DNA of 13,702 nucleotides from an uncultured Lachnospiraceae bacterium (GCA_945834545.1 CAMAHO010000039.1:1-13702); one strand, 5' to 3'. Shown: positions 1-6,677, numbered from the stretch's first letter. Program-made: numbers and translations. Notes: generated by a model from the letters alone, not told the origin.

Positions 1-209
1 AGAAAGGTCAGCCTTTCGCTCCCGGTGCTAACCCGATGCATGGTCGTGATACTCACGGTGCTGTCGCTTCCCTTGCTTCTGTATCCAAGCTTCCTTTCAA
101 GGATGCACAGGATGGTATTTCCAATACCTTCACTATCATCCCCGGAGCTCTTGGTAAAGAGGACCAAGTATTTGTCGGCGACCTTGATATCGATTTAAAC
201 AAGAAATAA
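1..209 (+). CDS. pflB: Pyruvate formate-lyase body, C-terminal fragment (5' end outside window)
   Basis: Formate C-acetyltransferase converts pyruvate and CoA to acetyl-CoA and formate in anaerobic cytoplasm. The frame is open from base 3 and encodes 68 residues before TAA at 207-209. They match the late part of PFL: a PGANPMHGRD motif near the start, then AVASLASVSKLPF and DGISNTFTIIPGALGKEDQV. In E. coli PflB the same segment continues directly into the radical domain. Here the chain stops after a short acidic/basic tail ending DLNKK, without the RVSGYAV radical loop. That domain is found separately at 507-749. The break falls at the domain boundary and no radical-domain remnant follows in this frame, so it looks like a genuine gene split rather than a frameshift. 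Family assignment is firm; the N-terminal part and its active-site cysteines are not visible. Confidence 0.93.
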   Translation, partial: KGQPFAPGANPMHGRDTHGAVASLASVSKLPFKDAQDGISNTFTIIPGALGKEDQVFVGDLDIDLNKK

Positions 210-224
210 ATTGCTTACCCCTCA

Positions 225-244
225 GCGGAAGCTTAGGCTTCCGC
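225..244 (+). promoter_or_regulatory. Intercistronic hairpin without U-tract
   Basis: GCGGAAGC (225-232) and GCTTCCGC (237-244) form a perfect 8-bp stem with a TTAG loop, 15 nt after the PFL body stop codon. CGGGTGAAAT follows rather than a run of T, so it is unlikely to be an efficient intrinsic terminator. By position it could be an mRNA processing or 3'-stabilising element that sets the expression ratio of the PFL body to the downstream small genes. That role is inference. Confidence 0.6.
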
Positions 245-280
245 CGGGTGAAATAAAGCTCTTGAACAAGGAGGTATGAT

Positions 281-481
281 ATGGACGAGAAGAATATGAT
301 TGACGATTTGGTGCGTATGCTGGATGAAGGCATGGCACAGGGAATGGGGCATGTGAATGTGGACACACAGGATGACGCTTCTTCCAAAAATGTTCAAACC
401 TTGGGATGCACGGATTGTTCCCGCACTCCCCTTGCCTGCAGTGTACCTACCCTTGAACAGGGCCTGGATGATTATCAATAA
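281..481 (+). CDS. Small PFL-locus protein: truncated radical-domain-like N-terminus with Cys-containing tail
   Basis: This 66-aa protein has a strong AAGGAGG site at 268-274, 6 nt before ATG. Residues 7-27 (IDDLVRMLDEGMAQGMGHVNV) align with residues 8-30 of the detached radical domain downstream (VDNLVNLLDG...GGHHLNVNV): both have a D-x-L-V-x-x-L-D start and an H-x-N-V end. The radical loop (RVSGY) is absent. Instead the tail carries C43, C46 and C53 in a C-x2-C-x6-C arrangement and ends in PTLEQGLDDYQ. No signal peptide or membrane segment is visible. It lies between the PFL body and the radical domain, 25 nt before the latter, so co-expression is likely. I do not know its function. It could be a docking or assembly subunit for the split enzyme, a placeholder for the domain cavity, or a decayed duplication. 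The clean ORF and good ribosome site argue against decay. Confidence 0.8.
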   Translation: MDEKNMIDDLVRMLDEGMAQGMGHVNVDTQDDASSKNVQTLGCTDCSRTPLACSVPTLEQGLDDYQ

Positions 482-506
482 TATAAAATTATAGGAGGAA
501 AAAATT

Positions 507-749
507 ATGGCAGCAAGTTCAGCTCAGGTTGATAACCTTGTAAACTTATTAGATGGTTACGCTACAAAGGGTGGCCATCACCTTAATGTAAACGTATTGA
601 ACAGAGAAACTCTTTTAGATGCTCAGAAGCATCCTGAGAACTATCCTCAGCTTACAATCCGTGTTTCCGGCTATGCAGTAAACTTCATTAAGTTGACTCC
701 GGAACAGCAGGCTGATGTTATTTCTCGTACCTTCCACGAGTCGATCTAA
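507..749 (+). CDS. grcA: Detached glycyl-radical domain of pyruvate formate-lyase (GrcA/YfiD-like)
   Basis: An 80-aa protein equivalent to the C-terminal domain of PFL. It has GGHHLNVNVLNRETLLDA at 22-39, YPQLTIRVSGYAV at 46-58 with the radical glycine at G55, and a C-terminus (LTPEQQADVISRTFHESI) like that of E. coli PflB and GrcA. GrcA in E. coli is known as a spare part that replaces the oxygen-cleaved end of PFL. Here the upstream body lacks this domain, so the protein would be an obligatory subunit if no full-length PFL exists elsewhere. The start is set by ATG at 507 with AGGAGG at 493-498. It belongs to the same + strand array as the PFL body and is followed by a terminator. The symbol names the nearest relative; the role as essential subunit is inferred from the split. 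Confidence 0.93.
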   Translation: MAASSAQVDNLVNLLDGYATKGGHHLNVNVLNRETLLDAQKHPENYPQLTIRVSGYAVNFIKLTPEQQADVISRTFHESI

Positions 750-771
750 TCAGGTAGCTCACCTGTACACG

Positions 772-804
772 AAAGAGGCCAGGATGATTTCCCGGCCTCT
801 TTTC
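772..804 (+). terminator. Intrinsic terminator between radical domain and pflA
   Basis: AAAGAGGCC (772-780) pairs perfectly with GGCCTCTTT (794-802) around a 13-nt loop, and the 3' arm runs into TTTTC. It lies 23 nt after the radical-domain stop and 29 nt before pflA. As no clear separate pflA promoter is seen, partial read-through would give less activase than PFL, which fits its catalytic role (inference). The stem ends in A/T pairs, so a bidirectional action is possible. Confidence 0.8.
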
Positions 805-832
805 TAATATAGATAGAAATGAGGTAGAGAAT

Positions 833-1591
833 ATGAAGGGAAGAATTCATTCTTTGGAAAGTTTTGGTACGGTGGACGGACCGGGAACCCGCTTTGTTGT
901 ATTTGTACAGGGCTGTCCTATGCGATGTGCCTATTGCCACAACCCGGATACCTGGGAGGTCAATGCCGGCACACTAATGGAGCCTACTGAAATTATTGAA
1001 CAATACGATAGGAACGCTGCCTTTTACCAAAATGGCGGTGGATTGACGGTTACCGGTGGTGAACCACTGTTGCAGGTAGATTTCTTAATCGATTTATTCA
1101 CTCTGGCAAAAGAAAAAGGCATTCACACCTGTATTGACAGCTCCGGTATAGCCTTCAACAGAAGCAATGCGCCCCTCCTGGCTAAAATGGACAAGCTGAT
1201 GACTTTGACAGACCTGGTGATGCTTGATATCAAGCACATTGACCCGGAAAAACACAAGGAGCTAACCAGTCAAGATAATAAGAATATCTTGGATTTTGCG
1301 AAATATCTGGATGAAAAAGGCGTTGATATGTGGATTCGTCACGTTGTGGTTCCTGGGATCACAGATGATGACAAATATCTCTTTGAGCTGGGGTATTTCA
1401 TTGGTCAGTTTAAGAATCTTAAGGCTCTGGATGTGCTTCCCTATCACACCATGGGCGTTGTAAAGTACGAAAAGCTTGGAATGGAATACAAATTAAAGGG
1501 TGTTCCCGCTATGGATAAGGATACCGTCATCACCAAGAAGCAGGTGGTAATGGAGGGGATAAAAAAACGCAGAGCTGAGATGGAACAATGA
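833..1591 (+). CDS. pflA: Pyruvate formate-lyase activating enzyme (radical SAM)
   Basis: A 252-aa glycyl-radical-enzyme activase, close to the 246 aa of E. coli PflA. It uses a [4Fe-4S] cluster and S-adenosylmethionine to make a 5'-deoxyadenosyl radical, which abstracts hydrogen from the PFL glycine. Visible signs are the N-terminal FGTVDGPGTRFVVF, the cluster motif C28-x3-C32-x2-C35 followed by HNPDTW, the SAM-binding GGEP at 75-78, and a D-S-S-G strand at about 102-105. ATG at 833 is preceded by GAGG at 821-824. Its substrate here would be the separate radical domain at 507-749, docked on the PFL body, rather than a domain in the same chain. The gene sits behind a terminator, so expression is probably lower than that of the upstream genes. 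I see no convincing terminator after it. Confidence 0.96.
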   Translation: MKGRIHSLESFGTVDGPGTRFVVFVQGCPMRCAYCHNPDTWEVNAGTLMEPTEIIEQYDRNAAFYQNGGGLTVTGGEPLLQVDFLIDLFTLAKEKGIHTCIDSSGIAFNRSNAPLLAKMDKLMTLTDLVMLDIKHIDPEKHKELTSQDNKNILDFAKYLDEKGVDMWIRHVVVPGITDDDKYLFELGYFIGQFKNLKALDVLPYHTMGVVKYEKLGMEYKLKGVPAMDKDTVITKKQVVMEGIKKRRAEMEQ

Positions 1592-1658
1592 CAGTTCAGT
1601 TCGCGCCATTCGTAAAGTCGCACCTTCGATGCGTTCCTATTGTTGCAATAAATTTTGC

Positions 1659-1687
1659 TTGAAATCCCTTTTTGTATGTATTAGAAT
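1659..1687 (+). promoter_or_regulatory. Sigma-A type promoter for the ferredoxin gene
   Basis: TTGAAA at 1659-1664 and TAGAAT at 1682-1687 each match the consensus at 5 of 6 bases and are separated by exactly 17 nt. The start codon follows 37 nt after the -10 box, with AGGAGGT at 1711-1717. This is the clearest promoter in the window and makes the ferredoxin an independent, probably highly expressed transcript. Confidence 0.75.
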
Positions 1688-1724
1688 AGGAATGGACTTA
1701 AGATAAATAAAGGAGGTCATTATT

Positions 1725-1895
1725 ATGGCATTTGTTATTTCTGATAATTGCATCGCTTGTGGTGCATGTGAAGCTCAGTGTCCTGTTGGTGCTATCAGCA
1801 TGGGCGACGGCAAATTTGAAATCGACGAGAGTAAGTGTGTAAGCTGTGGTGCTTGCGCAGGCCAGTGCCCTGTTGGTGCTATCGAAGAGGCATAA
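1725..1895 (+). CDS. 2[4Fe-4S] clostridial-type ferredoxin
   Basis: A 56-aa low-potential electron carrier of the cytoplasm. The first cluster motif is C9-x2-C12-x2-C15-x3-C19-P and the second is C38-x2-C41-x2-C44-x3-C48-P. The two halves are near repeats: each motif ends in QCPVGAI. The length equals that of classic clostridial ferredoxins (about 55 aa). ATG at 1725 has AGGAGGT 7 nt upstream. The gene is flanked by its own promoter and a strong terminator, so it is monocistronic. Such ferredoxins serve pyruvate:ferredoxin oxidoreductase, hydrogenase and Rnf; low-potential electrons are also needed to reduce the PflA cluster, so the location next to pflA may be functional, though that is inference. 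Confidence 0.96.
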   Translation: MAFVISDNCIACGACEAQCPVGAISMGDGKFEIDESKCVSCGACAGQCPVGAIEEA

Positions 1896-1901
1896 GACCC
1901 G

Positions 1902-1937
1902 GAAGCAAACTCCCTAAGGAGTTTGCTTCTTTTTTTT
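1902..1937 (+). terminator. Strong intrinsic terminator of the ferredoxin gene
   Basis: GAAGCAAACTCC (1902-1913) and GGAGTTTGCTTC (1918-1929) form a perfect 12-bp stem with a CTAA loop, followed by eight T (1930-1937). The opposite strand lacks a T-run after the stem, so it works only for + strand transcription. Its T-run and 3' arm also encode the lysine-rich end of the convergent MerR gene. Confidence 0.95.
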
Positions 1938-2507
1938 GCTGCCAAATTTCCATTTTTTCCCGGTCTTTTTTCTGAGAATCTCATCCATGCGGGCATAGTA
2001 CTCCTCGTTTCTTAGCGTGTGTATTCTATCCCTTTCATCCTCTCGCTCTTCCTGAGCACGAAACTGATAATCCAGTTCTTTCAGAAGGATTTCATTGTTT
2101 TCCTGAATGGTCTCTCGAATCATTTGCTGTAACAGCCATTGCAGTCTTCTGGCCTTATCTTCGCCCGGCTGATTTCCCAAGGCGGTGGGACTTTCTTTGG
2201 TAAGCTCACGCTTTCCAATGATATCAATTCCCATAGATGAGGTGTGTGAATTAGCTGGTTGTCCGCTTTCATTTAAAAGATTTAATTCCCCGTTTTTCAA
2301 AATCATTTTAATTGCTTTCAATTGTAAACCCCTTTCTTTCATATCCTTGATCTGCCTGAATCGATCTATATCCTCCTGTGTATAATAGCGATGTCCCATC
2401 TCATTTCGTTTGATAGGAAGCTTCAATTCCTCCTCCCAGTATCGCAATACGTGACTTTCCACCTGAACCTCTTTCGCAGCCTCTGAAATCAGTAAATAAT
2501 CATTCAT
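1914..2507 (-). CDS. MerR-type HTH DNA-binding protein with charged helical C-terminus
   Basis: A 197-aa protein. Residues 4-70 are a MerR-like winged helix: LLISEAAKEVQVESHVLRYWEEE at the HTH, and GHRYYTQEDIDRFRQIKDMKERG at the wing and second helix. A linker of about 60 residues follows. Residues 115-190 are strongly charged and predicted helical (LLQQMIRETIQENNEILLKELDYQFRAQEERE), probably a coiled coil, and the chain ends in a lysine-rich KFGSKKKKQTP. There is no ligand-binding domain of the BmrR or CueR kind. The layout recalls RacA-type chromosome-associated proteins as well as ordinary regulators; I cannot choose between them. It lies 92 nt after dnaB, past a terminator, with AAGGA upstream of ATG 2507. 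Its stop codon lies in the loop of the convergent ferredoxin terminator. Confidence 0.85.
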   Translation of the reverse strand: MNDYLLISEAAKEVQVESHVLRYWEEELKLPIKRNEMGHRYYTQEDIDRFRQIKDMKERGLQLKAIKMILKNGELNLLNESGQPANSHTSSMGIDIIGKRELTKESPTALGNQPGEDKARRLQWLLQQMIRETIQENNEILLKELDYQFRAQEEREDERDRIHTLRNEEYYARMDEILRKKTGKKWKFGSKKKKQTP

Positions 2508-2531
2508 TTTCTTCTTCCTTTCTTCTATTTT

Positions 2532-2568
2532 AAAAATAAAAAAGAGATTAGCACCTTACCAATCTCTT
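2532..2568 (-). terminator. Intrinsic terminator after dnaB
   Basis: Read on the minus strand, AAGAGATT (2568-2561) pairs with AATCTCTT (2549-2542), giving an 8-bp stem with an 11-nt loop. It runs into TTTTTTATTTTTA (2543-2532). It lies about 32 nt after the dnaB stop and 25 nt before the MerR start, so the MerR gene depends on read-through or a promoter I could not identify. Confidence 0.85.
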
Positions 2569-2599
2569 CTTTCGTAAAAATAGTATTTCATTGTCATAC

Positions 2600-3958
2600 T
2601 TAAAATTCCGGGTTTCGGTCTTTCTTTGCAAGATTTGCAAATTTGGTATAATTTGCTAACCAAGCAAGCTCTACCGTGCCAACCGGACCATTTCTTTGCT
2701 TTGCAATTATGATTTCGGATACACCCGGCCTGGGGGTGTCCTTGTTGTAATAGTCATCTCTGTATATAAACATTACCACGTCGGCGTCCTGTTCAATCGC
2801 TCCGGACTCACGAAGGTCAGAAAGCATGGGCCTGTGATCCGGCCTTTGTTCTGCTGCTCGGGAGAGCTGCGATAAAGCAATCACCGGTACTGCTAATTCT
2901 CTGGCAATGGCCTTTAGAGAACGGGATATCTCGGATATCTCCTGCTGTCTTGACTCCGATTTTCCAGAGCCGCTCATAAGCTGCAGGTAGTCAATCATAA
3001 TCACTGCCAGGTTCTGTTCCAGCTTGTATTTTCGACACTTGGACCGTAGCTCGGCAATACTGATACCAGGCGTGTCATCAATAATCAAATTCGACTTTCC
3101 GATTACATCTGCGCCTTCCACAAGCCTGTCCCATTCATTGTCCTCCAGCTGTCCGGTACGAAGCTTCTGTGCATCCACGTTGGATTCCAGGGAAAACATA
3201 CGGTTAACCAGCTGTTCCTTACTCATTTCCAGGCTGAATATGGCAACTGTCTTATGTTGTTTGAAAGCGATGTTCTGAGCAATGTTCAGAACAAATGCCG
3301 TTTTACCCATAGAGGGTCTGGCTGCAATCAAAACCAAATCCGATGGCTGTAAGCCGGCGGTTTTATAGTCCAAATCAATAAAACCGGTAGGAATGCCGGT
3401 TACCTGGCCTTTGTTTTGAGCCGCCTTCTCTATTTTGTTCATAGCATTCATTACAATCTGGGAAATCGGCACAAACTCGTCTGTGGAACGACTCTGGACG
3501 ATTCGGAAAATCTTCTTTTCTGTTTCTTCCAAAATGGTTTCCAGATCGTCCTTTCCTGCATAGCAGGCATTTTCGATTTCCTCATTTAGCTGGATCAACC
3601 TTCTGAGCACTGCCTTCTCACGGACAATCCCTGCATAATACTTCACATGGGCTGAGGTAGGTACAGCCGCAATCAAATCCCGGACAAATTCCAGATTGCT
3701 GACCTCCGGAGGCACTTCCTTTTCCTTCAGCTTATTGGGAAGTGTGACCATGTCCACTGCTTGAGCATTATCGTTCAATTCAATCATGGTCTCAAAAAGA
3801 ATACCGTATTGCCTGTTAAAGAAATCCTCTGGGTTCAGTATTTCGGAAGCCGCCTCTATGGCCTCTTTGTCCATAATCATGGAACCAATAACCGCCTGCT
3901 CTGCTTCCAGACTGTGTGGTGGTACCCTTTTGATTACATTTTCATCCAACTGTGGCAT
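2600..3958 (-). CDS. dnaB: Replicative DNA helicase DnaB
   Basis: A 452-aa hexameric 5'-3' helicase that unwinds the replication fork and interacts with primase; the Bacillus equivalent is called DnaC. The N-terminal DnaB domain (about 10-115) begins PPHSLEAEQAVIGSM. The RecA-like domain starts near 185 with TGIPTGFIDLD. Walker A is ARPSMGKTA at 213-221, Walker B is IMIDYLQLM at 320-328, followed by ALSQLSR and SDLRESGAIEQDADVV, and the arginine-finger region is near EIIIAKQRNGP at 416-425. Length is normal and there is no intein. ATG 3958 is 1 nt from the rplI stop, and the GGAGGAGG ribosome site lies within the end of rplI, so translation is probably coupled. It is the last gene of the gdpP-rplI-dnaB unit before a terminator. 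Confidence 0.98.
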   Translation of the reverse strand: MPQLDENVIKRVPPHSLEAEQAVIGSMIMDKEAIEAASEILNPEDFFNRQYGILFETMIELNDNAQAVDMVTLPNKLKEKEVPPEVSNLEFVRDLIAAVPTSAHVKYYAGIVREKAVLRRLIQLNEEIENACYAGKDDLETILEETEKKIFRIVQSRSTDEFVPISQIVMNAMNKIEKAAQNKGQVTGIPTGFIDLDYKTAGLQPSDLVLIAARPSMGKTAFVLNIAQNIAFKQHKTVAIFSLEMSKEQLVNRMFSLESNVDAQKLRTGQLEDNEWDRLVEGADVIGKSNLIIDDTPGISIAELRSKCRKYKLEQNLAVIMIDYLQLMSGSGKSESRQQEISEISRSLKAIARELAVPVIALSQLSRAAEQRPDHRPMLSDLRESGAIEQDADVVMFIYRDDYYNKDTPRPGVSEIIIAKQRNGPVGTVELAWLANYTKFANLAKKDRNPEF

Positions 3959-3959
3959 G

Positions 3960-4406
3960 TTATGCCTCCTCCACCTTAACCGTAAACGTTCCTGTTACCT
4001 GAGGATGTAGTTTAACTGATACCTGAAAGCTTCCCAGCGTTTTGATACTGTCTGTCAGCTGAATCTTTTTCTTATCAATCTCGATACTGTGTTGAGCCTG
4101 CAATGCGGCTGCAATCTCCTTTGTGGATATGGCTCCAAAGGTTTTGCCCCCTTCTCCTGCTTTCATTTTGACGGAGACAATCTTATCCTCCAGTTTTTGG
4201 GCAAGCTCCTGTGCCTTTGCCAACAGTTCGTCAGCCACCTTTTTCTCATTTGCTTTCTGAAGCTTTAAGTCGTTTAAATTCTTGGGAGTCGCCTCAACAC
4301 CGATTTTTTTAGGCAAGATATAGTTTCTTGCATATCCTTCGCTGGCCTCAATGATTTCTCCCTTTTTTCCAAGCTTTTTCTCGTCCTGTAAAAGTATGAT
4401 TTTCAT
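3960..4406 (-). CDS. rplI: 50S ribosomal protein bL9
   Basis: A 148-aa large-subunit protein that binds 23S rRNA and extends from the L1 side of the ribosome. The N-terminal domain has the hallmark MKIILLQDEKKLGKKGEI and EGYARNYILPK (about 1-40). A long charged helix (about 45-75) links to a C-terminal domain with GKTFGAIST. I place the start at ATG 4406, which gives the usual family length and begins MKIILL; an AGGTG site lies 6 nt upstream. The frame can be extended three codons to a GTG at 4415, but this would put two start codons inside the ribosome site. It follows gdpP by 20 nt and abuts dnaB, the normal order in Bacillota. Confidence 0.97.
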   Translation of the reverse strand: MKIILLQDEKKLGKKGEIIEASEGYARNYILPKKIGVEATPKNLNDLKLQKANEKKVADELLAKAQELAQKLEDKIVSVKMKAGEGGKTFGAISTKEIAAALQAQHSIEIDKKKIQLTDSIKTLGSFQVSVKLHPQVTGTFTVKVEEA

Positions 4407-4426
4407 GTACATCACCTATCCCTTCT

Positions 4427-6478
4427 CTAGATCTCGTTCTCTTCCAGCATAGTATCCAAGGTTCTCTTGACAATACCTATGGCTTCTGCCACGCCGGTTC
4501 CTTCCATCTGGCAGGCCGCCACATTCATATGGCCGCCTCCGCCCATTCTCTCCATGATGACCTGAACATTGACCTCATCTATGGAACGGGCACTGATATA
4601 AATCGTCCCCTGGTAATCTGTGAGGACAAAGCTGGCCTTGATGCCCTTTATATTTAAGAGTTCATTGGCTGCCTGGGCACCTATGACTGTAGGGGAAGGA
4701 AGATCCTCTGCTGTACAGACGCTGATGGCAAAGCTTTGCTTATAGATTTCAGCCTGGCTGACAGCATCTGCTCTGGCCTTATACTCCGCTGCATCCTCCC
4801 TAAAGAGCTTTCTGACTCTGGTGACATCCGCTCCGCTTCTTCGCAGGAATGCTGCTGCCTCAAAGGTTCGCACACCAGTCTTCGTATTGAAGTTATTGGT
4901 ATCAATCATGATACCGGAGTACATACAGTCTGCCTCCTCCGGTCTTATACGGATATTGTCATAGGTATACTGAAGTACCTCACTAACCATTTCACAGGCA
5001 GAGGATGCATATGGCTCCACATAGGACAAGGTTGCATTTTCTATCACCTCCGCACCCTGTCTGTGATGATCCAACACAACCACAGACTTACAACAGCGAA
5101 GCAGCTCCGGACATTCTGTAATAGAGGGCTTATTCACATCCACTACAACCAAAACTGTGTTTGCACCAGCGTATTCAATGGCCTGACTGTTGCCGATAAT
5201 AAAATCTTCCTCGTACTCAGGATTATTAGTGAATAATTCTATCAGAGGCTGAATGGAACTGGTGGTCTCATTCAAGACAATATTGGCCTTTCTGTCCAAA
5301 GTTTTTGCAATTCGATAAATGCCCACTGCTGCCCCAAAGCTATCCACATCCGGTCTGGCATGTCCCATAACCAGCACACGATCCTTGCTTGTGATGATTT
5401 CTCTCAAAGCGTGTGCCTTTACTCTTGCTTTCACTCTGGTATTCTTCTCAATCTGCTGGCTCTTGCCACCGTAGTAGGTAATGCTGTCCGGAGTCTTGAT
5501 AACTGCCTGATCACCGCCACGCCCCAATGCCAAATCAATTGCATTTCTGGCAAATTCATAATTCTGTGCATTGGATAAGCCGTCCAGTCCAATGCCAATG
5601 CTGATGGTTACTGCCATCTCGTTTCCGATGCTGACGGTTTTCACATCCTCCAAAAGCTCAAAACGCGTCTCCTTTAACTGCTCTATGGCCTTTTTCCTTA
5701 AAATAACAAGGAATTTGTCCTTTTCAATCTTCTTACATATGCCATCCAGAGATGCAATGTATTTGTTAATTTTTCGGTCAATCAAGGCTGTCAACAAGCT
5801 TCTCCTGACTTCCTCCGTGCTTTCCAGGGACTCCTCGTAATTATCCAGATAAATCAGTCCGGCTGCCAAACTTTGATCGTCAATCTCCTGAAGTGCTATT
5901 TTCAGTGCTGTCTCCTCAAACAAAAAGCAGGCAATCAGATATCCACTCAAATCTGCTGCATCTATAATCTCACTATGACTCATCATATCATTCAGAGTTA
6001 TCTTCTTAAGCTTTGCCAGAAACTCTCTACCCTCATATTCCAGCTCATACTGGCATTCCTCTACCTCGCCTTCTCCGGGAAGCTTGTCCTTGGTAATGGA
6101 GGGAAATATGGCTGATAGAGACTTGCTGTAACCCTTACCCTGATGTATTAAGGTTTCAAACTGTACATTTGTCCAGATAATCTTGCCGGCATCATCCAAC
6201 AGGCAGTAGGGAATGTCCAGCTCTTTTAAGAGTCTCTTTTGAATCTGCCCGTACTCCGTGGCAAAGCTTACCAGCTCATTCATCAAAACCGGCTTGTTAT
6301 AAAAATACATGGTCATGGTGATGGCAAAATATATTACCAAAAAGCCTAATACTAAAAGCCCTGCCTGCAGGCTTATTAGGAAGACTGCTATGTCAACAAA
6401 CAATAACAATATCCCCAGATAGATGGAAAACTGCATATAGGACCTCATCCTGCCCTTTAATTTCATCCTAGTCTTCAT
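4427..6478 (-). CDS. gdpP: Cyclic-di-AMP phosphodiesterase GdpP
   Basis: A 683-aa membrane protein that hydrolyses c-di-AMP to pApA; family members are usually about 650-660 aa. Two transmembrane helices lie at about 15-60, followed by a PAS-like region (about 75-165) and a degenerate GGDEF domain (about 200-330) with EKDKF at 252-256 in place of GGDEF, as is usual in the family. The DHH phosphoesterase domain has GHARPDVDS (372-380), VVVDVN (444-449), D470-H471-H472 and IDTNNF (525-530). DHHA1 ends with GGGGH at 646-650. All metal-binding motifs appear intact. GAGG lies 6 nt before ATG 6478. It heads a unit with rplI and dnaB and has an upstream promoter candidate. Loss of this gene in relatives alters cell-wall stress and beta-lactam tolerance through c-di-AMP. 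Confidence 0.97.
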   Translation of the reverse strand: MKTRMKLKGRMRSYMQFSIYLGILLLFVDIAVFLISLQAGLLVLGFLVIYFAITMTMYFYNKPVLMNELVSFATEYGQIQKRLLKELDIPYCLLDDAGKIIWTNVQFETLIHQGKGYSKSLSAIFPSITKDKLPGEGEVEECQYELEYEGREFLAKLKKITLNDMMSHSEIIDAADLSGYLIACFLFEETALKIALQEIDDQSLAAGLIYLDNYEESLESTEEVRRSLLTALIDRKINKYIASLDGICKKIEKDKFLVILRKKAIEQLKETRFELLEDVKTVSIGNEMAVTISIGIGLDGLSNAQNYEFARNAIDLALGRGGDQAVIKTPDSITYYGGKSQQIEKNTRVKARVKAHALREIITSKDRVLVMGHARPDVDSFGAAVGIYRIAKTLDRKANIVLNETTSSIQPLIELFTNNPEYEEDFIIGNSQAIEYAGANTVLVVVDVNKPSITECPELLRCCKSVVVLDHHRQGAEVIENATLSYVEPYASSACEMVSEVLQYTYDNIRIRPEEADCMYSGIMIDTNNFNTKTGVRTFEAAAFLRRSGADVTRVRKLFREDAAEYKARADAVSQAEIYKQSFAISVCTAEDLPSPTVIGAQAANELLNIKGIKASFVLTDYQGTIYISARSIDEVNVQVIMERMGGGGHMNVAACQMEGTGVAEAIGIVKRTLDTMLEENEI

Positions 6479-6536
6479 AGTTATCCTCGTAGAGTATTTA
6501 TAAAATCATTCGGGTTACCTTTTTCAATACAGGATA

Positions 6537-6545
6537 AGTATAGCA
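6537..6545 (-). promoter_or_regulatory. Extended -10 promoter candidate for gdpP-rplI-dnaB
   Basis: On the minus strand TGC (6545-6543) is directly followed by TATACT (6542-6537), an extended -10 element matching the hexamer consensus at 5 of 6. No good -35 box is found 16-18 nt upstream (TGGCAT at 17 nt), which the TGn may compensate. It lies 59 nt before the gdpP start, in a 199-nt intergenic region after the rpsR terminator, which is where a promoter is needed. Confidence 0.5.
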
Positions 6546-6618
6546 GATTCTTAGACAGTATGCCACAACTTAATTTGTCGAGAGACGAAATCTTTCCGCT
6601 AAAACTGTCTAAAGCTGC

Positions 6619-6658
6619 AAAAAGAAAAAGACCACATACCCTCTCGAGCATGTGGTCT
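6619..6658 (-). terminator. Intrinsic terminator of the rpsF-ssb-rpsR operon
   Basis: On the minus strand AGACCACAT (6658-6650) pairs with ATGTGGTCT (6637-6629), a 9-bp stem with a 12-nt loop, followed by TTTTCTTTTT (6628-6619). It begins 20 nt after the rpsR stop codon and separates that operon from gdpP. Confidence 0.9.
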
Positions 6659-6677
6659 CCTAAACCCTTACTTCAAA

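Noticed and set aside
1..749. The split PFL as a simple frameshift or premature stop
   Set aside because: The body and radical domain are about 300 bp apart, each small gene has its own ribosome site and ATG, and the linking segment of normal PFL is not present in another frame next to the break.
1592..1658. A terminator after pflA near CGCACCTTCGATGCG
   Set aside because: Only about four base pairs form and no T-run follows, so it is not convincing.
2600..3958. Intein in DnaB
   Set aside because: The protein has the ordinary length and Walker A and B are uninterrupted.
4407..4415. GTG start for rplI three codons upstream
   Set aside because: It would overlap the AGGTG ribosome site; ATG 4406 gives the normal MKIILL start and family length.
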